Notes: a model not told the origin generated them from the letters alone. 64,000 bases of DNA from JBKQVT01 sp052139835 (GCA_052139835.1 JBKQVT010000150.1:6871-70870); one strand, 5' to 3'. Shown: positions 26,708-40,155, numbered from the stretch's first letter. Numbers and translations are program-made.

Positions 26708-27985
26708 ATGCCATCGGGACGAGACTTCAACACGGGACGCCGCAGCAGCGGCACCACCAAGAAGAACGCCTTCTGTTCCTTCTGTCGCAAGAGCTATCGC
26801 GACGTGGGACCGCTGGTCGAGGGACCCGGCGACGTCTACATCTGCGGCGAGTGCATCGACCTCTGCCAGTCGATCCTCGAGCAAGAGCGCCGCCGCCGCG
26901 GCGCCAGCAAGCCGCTTTTCAGCAAGATCCTCACCCCGCGGCAGATCGTCGAGCACCTCGATCAATACGTCATCGGCCAGGACCGCGCCAAGAAGGTCCT
27001 GGCGGTGGCCGTCCACAGCCATTACAAACGCCTGCTGCACGGCGGCCAGGAATCCGAGGTCGAGATCGACAAGTCGAACATCCTCATGATCGGGCCCACC
27101 GGCTCCGGCAAGACCCTGCTGGCCCAGACCCTGGCCCGCGTCCTGGATGTGCCCTTCGCCATCGGCGACGCCACCACGCTGACCGAGGCGGGCTACGTGG
27201 GCGAGGACGTGGAAAACCTGCTCTTGAAGCTGCTGCACGCCGCCGACTTCGACCTCGAAGCCGCCCAACGCGGCATCCTCTACATCGACGAGATCGACAA
27301 GATCGGCAAGACCAGCCAGAACGTCTCCATCACCCGCGACGTCTCCGGCGAAGGAGTGCAGCAGGCGCTGTTGAAGATGCTGGAAGGCACCATCGCCAAC
27401 GTGCCGCCCCAGGGCGGCCGCAAGCATCCCGAGCAGCAGTACATCCAGATGGACACCTCGAACATCCTCTTCATCTGCGGCGGCACCTTCGTGGGACTCG
27501 ACGACATCATCGGCAAGCGCCTGGGCAAACGGGCCATCGGCTTCGGCCAGGACGCCGCCTTGCACAACGAGCTCGAGTTGGGCGAGATGCTGGATCGCGT
27601 CACCAGCGACGACATCCTCCACTTCGGCATGATTCCCGAGTTGGTCGGCCGCTTGCCGGTGGTCTCCGCCTTGCACCCGCTGGACGAGAGCGCCCTGGTG
27701 CGCGTGCTGGTCGAGCCGAAGAACGCCCTCATCAAGCAATACCAGGCGCTGTTCGCCATGGAACACGCCGAGTTGGGCTTCACCGAGGGCGGCCTGCGGG
27801 CGATCGCGCACAAGGCCCACGAGAAGGACACCGGCGCGCGGGGCCTCCGCTCGATCATCGAAGAGGTGATGCTGGAGATCATGTACGAGTTGCCCGAGCA
27901 GGCCCCGGGGAGCCGCTACCTGGTGACCGAGGACGTGGTTTCCGGCCGCCAGCCGTTGTTCGCCGCCGCGAAGAAGAGTGCGTGA
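26708..27985 (+). CDS. clpX: ATP-dependent Clp protease ATP-binding subunit ClpX
   Basis: The AAA+ unfoldase that feeds substrates to ClpP. 425 residues, normal length. The N-terminal zinc-binding domain has two Cys pairs (CSFC and CGEC). The AAA module has Walker A GPTGSGKT, Walker B ILYIDEID, a pore-loop region and the sensor-2/arginine finger segment GARGLRSIIE. The motif for ClpP docking (IGF) is present as AIGFGQ. clpP is not adjacent here. Start ATG at 26708 after a GGGACGGG purine stretch. Confidence 0.96.
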   Translation: MPSGRDFNTGRRSSGTTKKNAFCSFCRKSYRDVGPLVEGPGDVYICGECIDLCQSILEQERRRRGASKPLFSKILTPRQIVEHLDQYVIGQDRAKKVLAVAVHSHYKRLLHGGQESEVEIDKSNILMIGPTGSGKTLLAQTLARVLDVPFAIGDATTLTEAGYVGEDVENLLLKLLHAADFDLEAAQRGILYIDEIDKIGKTSQNVSITRDVSGEGVQQALLKMLEGTIANVPPQGGRKHPEQQYIQMDTSNILFICGGTFVGLDDIIGKRLGKRAIGFGQDAALHNELELGEMLDRVTSDDILHFGMIPELVGRLPVVSALHPLDESALVRVLVEPKNALIKQYQALFAMEHAELGFTEGGLRAIAHKAHEKDTGARGLRSIIEEVMLEIMYELPEQAPGSRYLVTEDVVSGRQPLFAAAKKSA

Positions 27986-28329
27986 AAGAAAGGATGAGGG
28001 CGGAGGGCGGAAGGGGGAAGGCGAACAATTTCATCCTTCCTCCTTGATCCTTCATCCTTCTTTTTGCCCTCCGCCTTCCCCCTTGCCTTCCGCCTTCCAC
28101 CGTCCGTCAGCTTTCCAACGGCTCGATATCCGGGGTGGCGATCTCGGATTCTCCCGGCCTGGAAATCAGGCAAGGCGGCGGGCAGTCGGCTGGGTGCTGC
28201 AAAACGAACGTTTTCCGAGAAGGAGACTTTGGGGCAGTCGTCATCAGATTGACAACGCCATGCTCGGCTGCGAAAATGCGGCAAAGTCCTGCCTCACTTC
28301 TGCGGCTGCATACCTGTCAGGCATAGAGG
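27986..28329. other. Intergenic region with purine/pyrimidine hairpin
   Basis: The tract at ~27992-28106 starts AAAGGATGAGGGCGGAGGGCGGAAGG and is followed by TCATCCTTCCTCCTTGATCCTTCATCC and GCCCTCCGCCTTCC. The two arms can fold on each other. It directly follows the clpX stop. The rest shows no gene. Confidence 0.55.
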
Positions 28330-29025
28330 ATGAACAGCGTTGATAGCTTCATCGAACTAATCCAGAGTGTCTGTCGCCGACGGCACATGTACGTCTACGG
28401 TGGATCGTTCTACGAAGTCTGTGCGTACATCACAGGGTATGCCGAAGCATCGCCCGACTGTCCGCTCAGTGGTGAAGGATGGAAAGCCTTCAACCACTTC
28501 GTATGCGCCGCATGCAAATTTCCGAGCAAGTACTGCTGGTCCTATGTACTGAAACAATGTTCGCATGACGATGACGAGGCGACCGTCCGACTGCAAAACC
28601 TCTTGGCGGAATTTGCTGAGAGAACCAAGACCGAATCCTACGAGCACATCGTTCAGGAGATGATGTCACGGGCGCGCAGTCAGGAGGAGGGCGAACCCGA
28701 GAAGACTTGGCGGAGGTTCTCGCGTGCGATTCACCGGGGCAGTAGAGACGAGATTGAGTCCTTAATCCAAGCACATCCGGATGCCGAGGTCCTCTGGTCT
28801 GGGACCTATCCTGACGACGTGGCGACGCTCCTGGATCAAATCGAGGAATCGTATTTGGTGAGCCAGATTTCAGGATCCGAAAATGAGGGGGAGGTGACAA
28901 TCATTACTCCTGACTTTGGCCCCGTCGCGATGAAGCTGATCCGTGGAAGCTGGAGAATCGATGCGACGAAGGTAATCGATTGCCGGAAGGCCATTCAAAC
29001 GAACGTTTCTGATTCGCAGAGCTAA
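28330..29025 (+). CDS. Immunity-like / small enzyme-fold protein of unknown function
   Basis: A 231-residue cytoplasmic protein. Its N-terminus (SFIELIQSVCRRRHMYVYGGSFYEVCAYITGYAEA) resembles an immunity-protein family of polymorphic toxin systems, in which a conserved FxxLxxRxxMYxGG...L..F..GY pattern occurs. The C-terminal part (DFGPVAMKLIRGSWRIDATKVI) looks like an NTF2-like fold. No toxin gene is adjacent. GC is lower than the surroundings by eye, which fits lateral transfer. The assignment is based on the N-terminal pattern only. Confidence 0.55.
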   Translation: MNSVDSFIELIQSVCRRRHMYVYGGSFYEVCAYITGYAEASPDCPLSGEGWKAFNHFVCAACKFPSKYCWSYVLKQCSHDDDEATVRLQNLLAEFAERTKTESYEHIVQEMMSRARSQEEGEPEKTWRRFSRAIHRGSRDEIESLIQAHPDAEVLWSGTYPDDVATLLDQIEESYLVSQISGSENEGEVTIITPDFGPVAMKLIRGSWRIDATKVIDCRKAIQTNVSDSQS

Positions 29026-29285
29026 ACCGTCGACAGGGCAAGTGCTTGCCCTACGCAACCCCCTTCGGGGTTGACACGGCGATACGTCAACCCACCCCTG
29101 GGTACGCCGCTGCGCAGCAATGCGACGGCGATTGTACGCCGCACACGCCGTGTGCGGTGAAGGCGTCACAAGCAAGGATGAAAGAGGAAGGATGAAGGAT
29201 GAAGGAAAGGGGGAGGGCGGAGGGGGGAAGGAGCAGGGTCCTCACCCTAACCCTCTCCCAAAGGGCGAGGGGAGAACGCTTGCCC
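29026..29285. other. Intergenic region rich in repeats
   Basis: Between convergent genes. It contains the CACACGCCGTGTG palindrome (29139-29157), a purine heptad tract (~29174-29232: AAGGATGAAAGAGGAAGGATGAAGGATGAAGG) and a CCCTCTCCC...GGGCGAGGG hairpin (29251-29271). No gene seen. Confidence 0.6.
29139..29157. repeat. CACACGCCGTGTG palindrome, additional copy
   Basis: CCGCACACGCCGTGTGCGG, identical to 10230-10248. Confidence 0.7.
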
Positions 29286-30436
29286 TCATGCCGGCAGCAA
29301 CGACAGGGCGGCGGCCGGAGCGACGGCATCGACGATCGCCGCGTCGCCGGCCGACGCTTCCGACTCCTGAAAATCCTCGAAGCGGGCTGCAAAGGCGGTC
29401 ACGATCACCGGGTCGAAATGACGGCCGGACTCGCCGACGACGATCGCGCGGGCGGCCTGGGGACTGTAGGCCGGCTTGTAGACCCGCCGCGAGGTCAGGG
29501 CGTCGTACACGTCGGCCAGGGCGACGATCCGCGCGCACAGCGGGATCTCCTCGCCCCGCAGGCCCGCACAGTAGCCGCTGCCGTCGAATTTCTCGTGGTG
29601 ATAGCGGGCGATCTCGGCCGCCATGTCCATGAACGTGCCCGGCCCCACCTGGTCGCGGGCCATCTCGAAGGTCTGGCCGCCGACGAGCACGTGCCGCTTC
29701 ATCTCGGCGAATTCCTCGGGAGTGAGCCGGCCGGGCTTCTGCAGGACGGCATCGCGGAGGGCCACCTTGCCGATGTCGTGCAGGGGACTGGCGCGATAGA
29801 GGTCTTCCAGGAAGCGGCGGTCCACCCGCGCGGCGTAGGGCCCGCCGGCGGCGAGTTCCTCGGCGATCATCTGGGCATAGCGGCGCATCCGCCAGAGGTG
29901 CCCGCCGGTCTCCGGGTCGCGCGAGTCGGCCACCTGGGCCAGGGCGAAGACGGCCATGTCCTCGGTGTCGGTCAACTGCTTGGTGCGCAGCGAGACCAGG
30001 GCTTCCAACTCATTGGCATAGAGGGCCAACTGGTCGCGGGCGGCGGTCAACTGCCGCTGGGCGTCGCAGAGGCGGAATTGCACCCGCACCTTCGAGCGCA
30101 GCTCCTCGTGGTCGAAGGGCTTGACGAGGTAGTCGTCGGCCTGGGCCTCGTAGCCGCGGACGCGCTCGGCCGTCGAGCCCTTTCCGGAAACGAGGATGAC
30201 CTGGACGAACTGGCCGACGGCGCTTTGCTTGATCCGCCGGCAGACTTCGTAGCCGTCGATGCCGGGCATCATGATGTCCAGCAGGACGAGTTGTGCCTTG
30301 AAGGCGGGGAGTTTCGCCAGGCACTCGTCGCCGTTGGCGGCGGTGGCCAGCTCGTAGTCCTTCGAGAGGATGCGGCGGAGGATGTCGACGTTGGTGGGGT
30401 TGTCGTCGACGATCAGGATGCGTCCGCGTTCTGTCG

Positions 30437-30440
<4 letters not shown>
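29286..30440 (-). CDS. Response regulator with HD-GYP domain (c-di-GMP phosphodiesterase)
   Basis: A 384-residue protein. An N-terminal receiver domain has the acidic pair (VDDNPTN), phospho-acceptor Asp (LLDIMMPGIDGYE) and Lys (LVKPFD). A helical linker leads to an HD-GYP domain with ASPLHDIGK, HHEKFDGSGY (a GYP variant with Gly-Tyr-Cys) and ADVYDALTSRRVYKPA. HD-GYP proteins hydrolyse c-di-GMP. The ATG at 30440 overlaps the stop of the upstream kinase gene by four bases (ATGA), so the two are translationally coupled and very likely a cognate pair. Confidence 0.92.
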
Positions 30441-31642
<1,202 letters not shown>

Positions 31643-31819
31643 GACTTGCACCACGCGCTGCGGCTCGCCTGAGGATGTGGCTCTTGCGTGACTTCTCTTG
31701 GAAACCTAGCATTTGCCGCCGGGGCGGGGATGTTAGGGCTCCGTTAGAAACGCTGTCTGCCACCGTGGCACACGGCGATTTCCGCATGCCGCCCTTCCCT
31801 AATCCCCAATCCCTACCCC

Positions 31820-32647
31820 TTACGGACACACGCGGACGCGGTCGGCCAGGGAGAGCCGGCCCGCGAGGCGCTCGACGCGGAGACGGAGTTCGTCGAGATA
31901 TTTCGCCCGCGTGGGCGGATCGAACAGCAGCTTGCGATAGCGCGGCAAGAGGTCGGGAAACTCGCGGCGGAGCAGGTCGGCCACGGCGGGCCACACCCGC
32001 GGCCGCGGATTCATGGCGTCCACCCAGATGACATCGACCCCCAGGTCGGCCGCCTGCTGGAGCATGGCGGCGATGGCCGCCTCGCCGTCGGAGAGCAGCG
32101 GCAAGAGCGGCGCCAACATCATGCCCATCTCGATCCCCAGCCGGCCGGCCGCCTCGACCACCTGGAGCCGCTCTGTGACGCTGGCGGCCCCCGGTTCCCA
32201 GAGCCGCACGAGCCGCGGGTCGAGCGTGGTCAAGGTGACGGCGACGCGCGTCCCAGGCCGGGCCAACAGCTCCAGGTCGTCGAGCACTAAGGCGCTCTTG
32301 GTCAGCACGTGCACGGGGAAACCCCGTTCCAGCAGCAGCTCGCAGCAGCGGCGGGTGAGCCGCCACTGGGCCTCCAGCGGCTGCCAGCCGTCGCAGGCGC
32401 TGCTGACGAAGACCTCGGCGGGCTCGGCGCGGCGCAACTGCCGTTTGAGCGTCTCGACGGCATTGACCTTCACGTCGACGAAGCTCCCCCACGGCTCCTG
32501 GTGGGGATGGAAGCGTTGCATGAAGCGGGCGTAGCAGTAGACGCAGGCGTGGGTGCAGCCGGTATAGCAGTTCAACGAATAGCCGCCCAGGGTGCTGCGG
32601 TTGAGGATCGACTTGCAGACGGTCTGGCGGACGACGGGCGCCGGCAT
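31820..32647 (-). CDS. Radical SAM protein, spore-photoproduct-lyase-like
   Basis: A 275-residue enzyme. The cluster-binding motif CTHACVYC near residue 28-35 is the radical SAM CxxxCxxC. The surrounding sequence (LNRSTLGGYSLNCYTGCTHACVYCYARF) and HVLTKSALVLDDLELLA match the SPL-like/Rv2578c-type radical SAM family, generally of unknown substrate. The ATG at 32647 has no clear ribosome site and lies against a purine heptad repeat. It converges on nothing; the next minus-strand gene is the kinase block upstream. Confidence 0.8.
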   Translation of the reverse strand: MPAPVVRQTVCKSILNRSTLGGYSLNCYTGCTHACVYCYARFMQRFHPHQEPWGSFVDVKVNAVETLKRQLRRAEPAEVFVSSACDGWQPLEAQWRLTRRCCELLLERGFPVHVLTKSALVLDDLELLARPGTRVAVTLTTLDPRLVRLWEPGAASVTERLQVVEAAGRLGIEMGMMLAPLLPLLSDGEAAIAAMLQQAADLGVDVIWVDAMNPRPRVWPAVADLLRREFPDLLPRYRKLLFDPPTRAKYLDELRLRVERLAGRLSLADRVRVCP

Positions 32648-32691
32648 GAGGAAGGATAAAGGATGAAGGATAAAGGATGAAGGAAGGCCGC
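32644..32691. repeat. Purine heptad tract AAGGATA/AAGGATG
   Basis: Five consecutive units of GGATAAA/GGATGAA type immediately upstream of the radical SAM start codon. Same family as tracts at ~26070, ~28030, ~29180 and ~52020. Confidence 0.6.
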
Positions 32692-32774
32692 AGGCGCGAC
32701 GGAGTCCACGAGGCACGGCCACGATACTATTGTATCGCGTGCCGTTGCGGTCGGGCAAGAATGCGCAGGGCAGG

Positions 32775-35213
<2,439 letters not shown>

Positions 35214-35216
35214 CGT

Positions 35217-35981
35217 TCAGCTCCTTACGGATGAAAAGGCGGCCGGGGGCGCAGGGGCGGGGAAAACGGCCAGAGGCGCGCGGCCGGGCAGCTCCGCAGC
35301 GGAGGCTGCCGGACGGGGCGCGCTGGCCGGTTTCCCCAGGTTGAGCAACTTGGCATCCATGCGAAGGTGTGCCCGCCGGGCTGTTTCGGCATTGATTTCA
35401 AAGCGAATACGATCTCCCTCAACGTAGAAATTGACGATTCCCCCCTTCTCGGTAAACCCGGGGGTCTCGCCAACGGTCAATACTGCTTTTCCCGCCGTCT
35501 TCTTCAGCAACAGCGTCTGCCCCTCGGCGGTCAGGGACCGGCTCAGGAACAAGATCTGACAAGGTTCCCGGAAGTCCTCCGGCGTGGCGAAGCGGCGGAC
35601 CACGATGCGACGACGCTGGATGGACCTCTTGGCGGCGATCTCATCGAGCGCTCCACCGAAAGAGTCTTCTCCCACCAGGGCGATCACGAAGGGCTCCGCC
35701 GGCGCGGCGAAGCTTTCCGGCGGCCACTGGACGAACTGACCGAAGCCGTAGAGAAAGGCCGCCTTGACGGTATACTCAGCGGGTTGGCTGGCGGGCTCGG
35801 GCGGTGAATCGGCCGCGGCCGGCGCGGCCAGCCGCGTGACCGCCAGGGCGGCCGTCGCCAAAAGCGCCGCCCACAGGCGCCGGCGCGCCGGCGCGCACCG
35901 CGGACGCCGGCGCGCGGGAGGGCAACGCCTCGCCGCCGCAGACGCGCAGGTCAGTGCGCCGCGGTTTGGTTCCGCCATCAT
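35217..35981 (-). CDS. YfiR-family periplasmic protein (DUF4154), second copy
   Basis: A 254-residue protein. ATG at 35981 (a second ATG at 35978). An Arg/Pro-rich leader precedes a hydrophobic segment (LWAALLATAALAVTRLAAPAAA). The YfiR domain follows: EYTVKAAFLYGFGQFVQWPPESF, GEDSFGGALDEIA, CQILFLSRSL, TVGETPGFTEKGGIVNFYVEGDRIRFEIN. In Pseudomonas YfiR is a periplasmic regulator that restrains the cyclase YfiN; here the next gene is a hybrid kinase whose periplasmic domain could be its target. The C-terminus is an Ala/Pro-rich tail. Confidence 0.88.
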   Translation of the reverse strand: MMAEPNRGALTCASAAARRCPPARRRPRCAPARRRLWAALLATAALAVTRLAAPAAADSPPEPASQPAEYTVKAAFLYGFGQFVQWPPESFAAPAEPFVIALVGEDSFGGALDEIAAKRSIQRRRIVVRRFATPEDFREPCQILFLSRSLTAEGQTLLLKKTAGKAVLTVGETPGFTEKGGIVNFYVEGDRIRFEINAETARRAHLRMDAKLLNLGKPASAPRPAASAAELPGRAPLAVFPAPAPPAAFSSVRS

Positions 35982-36104
35982 AGTCGCGTGTCGATCGATT
36001 TTCCTAGGTCCGGGGGGAACGGACCCTGGAAAGTGTAGGTTACGCGAGGAGATAAGAGCCCAGTCGGGCGTGCGAGAAACCACCATCTCCCCACCGGAGA
36101 GGGG

Positions 36105-36773
36105 CTATTGGTTGGAAGGCGCCGCCTCGTGAGAAGTTGCCGGCGGCGGGGCGACAACCGCTTTGCCAAGGTTCAAGAGCTGGGCATCCAAGCGGAGTTG
36201 CGCGTGGCGGGCGGCGTCGGCGTTGATCTCAAAACGGATGCGGTCCTCCGCGACATAGAAATTGGCAATCCCCCCCTGCTGGCAAAAGCCGGGGGTCTCG
36301 CCGACGACGAACACCGGCTTCCCAGCCGTCTTCTTGAGGATCGCCGCCTGCGCCTCGGCGCCGAGAGACCGGCTCACGAACAAGATTTGACAAGGCCCGC
36401 GATAGTCGTCCGGGGCAGCAAACCGGTGGATGACGATGTGCCGGTCCTGGATGGTCTTCTTGGCCGCGATCTCATCCAGCGCTCGACCGAAAGAGTCTTC
36501 CCCCGCCACGGCGATGACGAAGGGCTCGGAGTCGTTGGCAAACGTCTGCGGCGGCCACTGGACGAAGCGGCCGAAACTGTAGAGGAAGACCGCCTTGACG
36601 GTGTATTCTTCGGGCAGACTGGCGGGGGCGGGCGGCGGGTCTTGGGCGGAGGCGTGCAAGAGCAGGGCCCCCGCCAAGGCCGCCATCACGACTGCCGCCG
36701 CCAACACCGGCCGGCCCGTCGCCCCGGACGCCGGGCTCCCCGTGCCGTTGTTTGCTCCCGTGCTGTTGGTCAT
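36105..36773 (-). CDS. YfiR-family periplasmic protein (DUF4154), first copy
   Basis: A 222-residue protein with one hydrophobic leader (VLAAAVVMAALAGALLLHASA) and a YfiR domain nearly parallel to its neighbour (EYTVKAVFLYSFGRFVQWPPQTF, GEDSFGRALDEIAAKKTIQ, GETPGFCQQGGIANFYV). The two copies are clearly paralogs in tandem. An extra Cys is found in the GFCQQGG loop where the other has Thr. It lies 52 bases after the receptor gene. Two YfiR proteins for one kinase may mean separate inputs or a heteromer. Confidence 0.88.
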   Translation of the reverse strand: MTNSTGANNGTGSPASGATGRPVLAAAVVMAALAGALLLHASAQDPPPAPASLPEEYTVKAVFLYSFGRFVQWPPQTFANDSEPFVIAVAGEDSFGRALDEIAAKKTIQDRHIVIHRFAAPDDYRGPCQILFVSRSLGAEAQAAILKKTAGKPVFVVGETPGFCQQGGIANFYVAEDRIRFEINADAARHAQLRLDAQLLNLGKAVVAPPPATSHEAAPSNQ

Positions 36774-36824
36774 CTTCGCATTTCCGAAGGGGATAATCCC
36801 CCGCGTTCTTCTCCGCCCGGCCCT

Positions 36825-38948
36825 TTAGTACCGCAAGGTGACTTGCCCATAGACCTCCGGGCAAACTTCCGTTGCGATGGTGTTTAACTCGCTATCGTTG
36901 CTGAACTCGTAGAATTTGCCGTTACACAGGTTGCGTCCGACGACGGCCAGTTCCAGGTTGGGGTTGGGATGCCAGGCCAGGCGGACGTCGCCGACGAGAT
37001 ATTTGGGGACCCCGATGGGTGCCAGCTCGTCGGAGTAGCGGCCGATCAGGTCCAGTTCCCAGTGATGCCCCAGGTCGAAGGACGATTGGGCGTAGACGAG
37101 GTTCCGCGGCCCCGGGCCGACATATTGCGAGACATTCCCGAGATTCGGCTGCGGGGCGACGTGCATGACGAAGCTGGAATAGGAGAGCCGGAGTTGCCAA
37201 CCGGGATTGACCTTGTAGTTGGCGGCCAGTTCAAAGCCGTAGCTATCGGCCTTGTTGACGTTCTCCACGGTGAGCGGCCAGACGACGATGGGCCCCAACA
37301 TCTCCGGCGCCGGCCCCGGCACCGGCATGGTCAGCCGGTCGTAGTTGTTGGAGAAGACGGCCAGGTCCCAGGAGAGTTTCTCCGTCGGCTGGCCGCGGAC
37401 CCCCGCCTCGTAGGCGATCATTTCCTCGGAGAGGAGGTTGGGATTTCCGCTGGTGAGGGGGTAGATGGGAAACCCTTGGCTGGTGTCGGGCGGGGACAGG
37501 GCCTGCACGGCCTCCTCGCCGAAGGACGGGATGCGGACCGCCCGGGACACCGATGCCCAAAGGGAATATTTTTTGTTCGGCGTCATCAGCAGCCGGATCG
37601 ACGGCTCCCACTCGAAGCCCGTGAAGTCGTCGCGCTCGAATTTTGAGCCCACCGTCAGGAAAAGGAAGTCTTCGCACACGGTAAACTGGTCCTGCACGAA
37701 GCAACTGTAAATATTGTCGGAGCGATCCGGGGGATCAAGGAAGACGTCCGGGTTGGAAGAATAGGTATCGCACTGAACCAGGCGGTAGCCGCCGCCGCAG
37801 ATCAGCTCGTTGCGGGAGCCCAGCGGACAGCGATACTGGTAATCGGCGTTGAACGTGTTCTGGTTCTCGCCGTAACCATACTGGGTCCAATGGCGCTCGG
37901 TCTGGTCGAAGTAGACCAGGGCCGTCCAGTCGGACCGCTCGCCCAGCACGTGCCGCCAGTTCAGCAGGATGTCGTCGCCCTGCACGTGGGTGATGTCATG
38001 CTCCAGGGCGGTATAGTCCGGGGGCATGAAGGTGGCAAACTCGGCTTCGTCGCCGTCGTAGCCGTTGTAGTAGTCGCCCTGGAAAGTGATGTTGTCGTCG
38101 GCGCTGGCTTTCCAGTCCGTGCGGAAGCCGCCGCGGACCTGCTGCCACTGGTCGGTGGCCTGGAAGTCGGGGGAGAAATAGGGGCCGGTGTCGAACCACT
38201 TGCCGTAGAGGCGATAGCAGAGGTCGTCGTTGATTTGGCCGCCGTAGCGGAGCGACGAGAAGCTCTGCTCGTGCGTGCCGCCGCCGGCTTGCAGGAAGAC
38301 GCCCTGGGTGTCCTTGGCGCTCTTGGTGATGATGTTGATGACGCCGTTGACGGCGTTCAGTCCCCAGACGGTGGCCCCGGGCCCGCGGACCACCTCGATC
38401 CGCTCCACGTCTTCCAGCAGCACGTCTTGCACGTCCCAGAAGACGCCGCTGAAGAGCGGGTCGTAGACCACGCGGCCGTCGATCTGCACCAGGAGATCGT
38501 TGGCGAATCGCCCGTTCATGCCCCGGCAGGAGATCGCCCACTTGTTGGAGTCGATCTGCGCCACGTCCAACCCCGGCACCATGCGGAGCACTTCCGGAAT
38601 GGTGGTGGCGCCGCTGCGGCGGATCATGTCGTTGGTGATGATGAAGACCGCCGCCGGCGAACGGCCCACCGTGCTGTCCTGACCCGACACGCTCGAGACC
38701 GGCATGTCCAGAGACTGCGAACCCGTCGCGCCCGCCACGTGGACTTGGGAAAGCTGGCCGACGTCCTTGTCGGCCATGTCCAAGAGCGCGTCCAGACTGC
38801 CGGTCTGCGAGGAGGAAGCGGCGGCAGTCCCGGCGGCCGCCTGCGAACCCCCGGAAACGTCTTGTGCCCGGGCCGTGGCCGCGGCGACGGCCGCCAAAAG
38901 CGCCGCAACGCACGCCCCAAACATCCTCGAGCGACTTGCCGTGTGCAT
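36825..38948 (-). CDS. TonB-dependent outer-membrane receptor
   Basis: A 707-residue receptor. Signal peptide (MHTASRSRMFGACVAALLAAVAAATARA), then a plug domain (SPAAVFIITNDMIRRSGATTIPEVLRMVPGLDVAQI, DVERIEVVRGPGATVWGLNAVNGVINIIT), and a 22-strand-type barrel ending YGQVTLRY with terminal aromatic residue. Its ligand is unknown. Receptors of this kind found with YfiR proteins and kinases are proposed to link ligand sensing to intracellular signalling; here the order receptor-YfiR-YfiR-hybrid kinase supports this. A 73-base gap follows the FixJ-like regulator gene upstream. Confidence 0.92.
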   Translation of the reverse strand: MHTASRSRMFGACVAALLAAVAAATARAQDVSGGSQAAAGTAAASSSQTGSLDALLDMADKDVGQLSQVHVAGATGSQSLDMPVSSVSGQDSTVGRSPAAVFIITNDMIRRSGATTIPEVLRMVPGLDVAQIDSNKWAISCRGMNGRFANDLLVQIDGRVVYDPLFSGVFWDVQDVLLEDVERIEVVRGPGATVWGLNAVNGVINIITKSAKDTQGVFLQAGGGTHEQSFSSLRYGGQINDDLCYRLYGKWFDTGPYFSPDFQATDQWQQVRGGFRTDWKASADDNITFQGDYYNGYDGDEAEFATFMPPDYTALEHDITHVQGDDILLNWRHVLGERSDWTALVYFDQTERHWTQYGYGENQNTFNADYQYRCPLGSRNELICGGGYRLVQCDTYSSNPDVFLDPPDRSDNIYSCFVQDQFTVCEDFLFLTVGSKFERDDFTGFEWEPSIRLLMTPNKKYSLWASVSRAVRIPSFGEEAVQALSPPDTSQGFPIYPLTSGNPNLLSEEMIAYEAGVRGQPTEKLSWDLAVFSNNYDRLTMPVPGPAPEMLGPIVVWPLTVENVNKADSYGFELAANYKVNPGWQLRLSYSSFVMHVAPQPNLGNVSQYVGPGPRNLVYAQSSFDLGHHWELDLIGRYSDELAPIGVPKYLVGDVRLAWHPNPNLELAVVGRNLCNGKFYEFSNDSELNTIATEVCPEVYGQVTLRY

Positions 38949-39021
38949 GACCTCCCTGTCCCCTCACCAGGCGCCGCATCCTGCGGCACTGCGCCGGGAG
39001 CCGTTCCCCCTCGTGCGCCCG

Positions 39022-39627
39022 CTAGTTTCTCATCAGGTTGACCAGTTCGACCTCGTTTTGCACCTTGAACTTGCTGAAGATGTGTTGCTGGTGCTTCCAG
39101 ACGGATTGCACCGTGACGCCAAAGTGTGCGGCAATCTGCTTGAGCGTCTTGCCCGTCACCAGAAACTCGAAGATATTTCTCTCCCGCGGCGTCAGTTGCG
39201 CCAGCGCGGCCGAGAGCGTCTGGGAAGGAAGCTGCCCCGGGGAAGCGGCACGCGGGGCGACCGCCCTCTCAACGCAATCCAACAGCTCGCGGCGGTCCAG
39301 GGGTTTCTGCAAGAAATCGACGACGCCCATCTTGAAGGCGCGGGCGCAACTGCGGACGTCGCCCTCCCCAGTCACGATGATGATCGGCAGACCGACGGCG
39401 TGGGCGGCGAGTTGTTCCAGGACCTCCAGACCGTCGATCCCGGGCCGGCGAAGGTCGAGGATCAGGCAACCCGGCGTTCCGGGCGCGTAGTCATCGAGGA
39501 ACTCGCGGGGATGTGTGAAGGAGCGTACCGGCAGGCCTTGCGGTTCCAACAGCGACCGCATCACTTGAACTGACTCGCCGTCGTCATCGACGACGAACAC
39601 GATCGGCGTACGTGGCCCAGGCATCAT
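39022..39627 (-). CDS. FixJ/NarL-type response regulator
   Basis: A 201-residue transcription regulator. The receiver has VVDDDGES, phospho-acceptor Asp in LILDLRRPGIDGLE, Thr in IIIVTGEG and Lys in LQKPLD. The C-terminus is a LuxR-type HTH (LTPRERNIFEFLVTGKTLKQIAAHFGVTVQSVWKHQQHIFSKF). It is first in the minus-strand cluster, so it may regulate it and receive phosphate from the HPt domain of the hybrid kinase at its end (inference). Confidence 0.9.
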   Translation of the reverse strand: MMPGPRTPIVFVVDDDGESVQVMRSLLEPQGLPVRSFTHPREFLDDYAPGTPGCLILDLRRPGIDGLEVLEQLAAHAVGLPIIIVTGEGDVRSCARAFKMGVVDFLQKPLDRRELLDCVERAVAPRAASPGQLPSQTLSAALAQLTPRERNIFEFLVTGKTLKQIAAHFGVTVQSVWKHQQHIFSKFKVQNEVELVNLMRN

Positions 39628-40155
39628 AGAGCACCCATTCCCCCGACAGACAGGGTGGCGTTGGGAAGGCCGTCTGCCCTAACTCCCTGTCTTAGGTTAC
39701 CGCCATAACCTGCCTGGCGGCGGAACAGTTGCCAATCTCCTCTCTCCTCAGTTTTAACTCGTTAAAAAAAACAACTTGCAATGACAAATAAGTACCGCAA
39801 CGGGCCAGTAATTCACCACAACCCCCGCACAACCCGCAAATCCGGTGGCAACGCGGGAGACGGGGGACATCGTTGAGGCCGTGCGGAGGGATCAGCCGGG
39901 TTCTGGCACGGGTACGGTGTGCTTTTCCACTGGCGAGGCAGTTGGTTGAGGTGTCCCATTGCAACGGTCTCTAGCCGTCTTGTCAATTGACGGTTTGCCC
40001 ATGGCCCTGTGGAAAAATCCGGGGAAAGGCAAAAAAATCAACTGCTTGGCCGCCGCCAACTCGACCTAGGGTTTCTTGTCGCATTCGCATTGCCGAAGAG
40101 CCTGGAGGCCTCCGCCTTGGCGACTCTCCGGACTGCCCCCGCGAGGGACCGAATC
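39628..40155. other. Divergent regulatory region of the signalling block
   Basis: 528 bases between the FixJ-like gene and the HD-GYP gene. It includes an A/T-rich patch (39740-39790, with an A-run) in an otherwise GC-rich neighbourhood, a likely control region for the divergent units. I could not find a convincing promoter pair or riboswitch fold. No gene seen. Confidence 0.4.

Noticed and set aside
39960..40155. Possible c-di-GMP riboswitch before the HD-GYP gene
   Set aside because: I could not find the conserved tetraloop/receptor pattern of a GEMM fold by eye; an Infernal search would decide.
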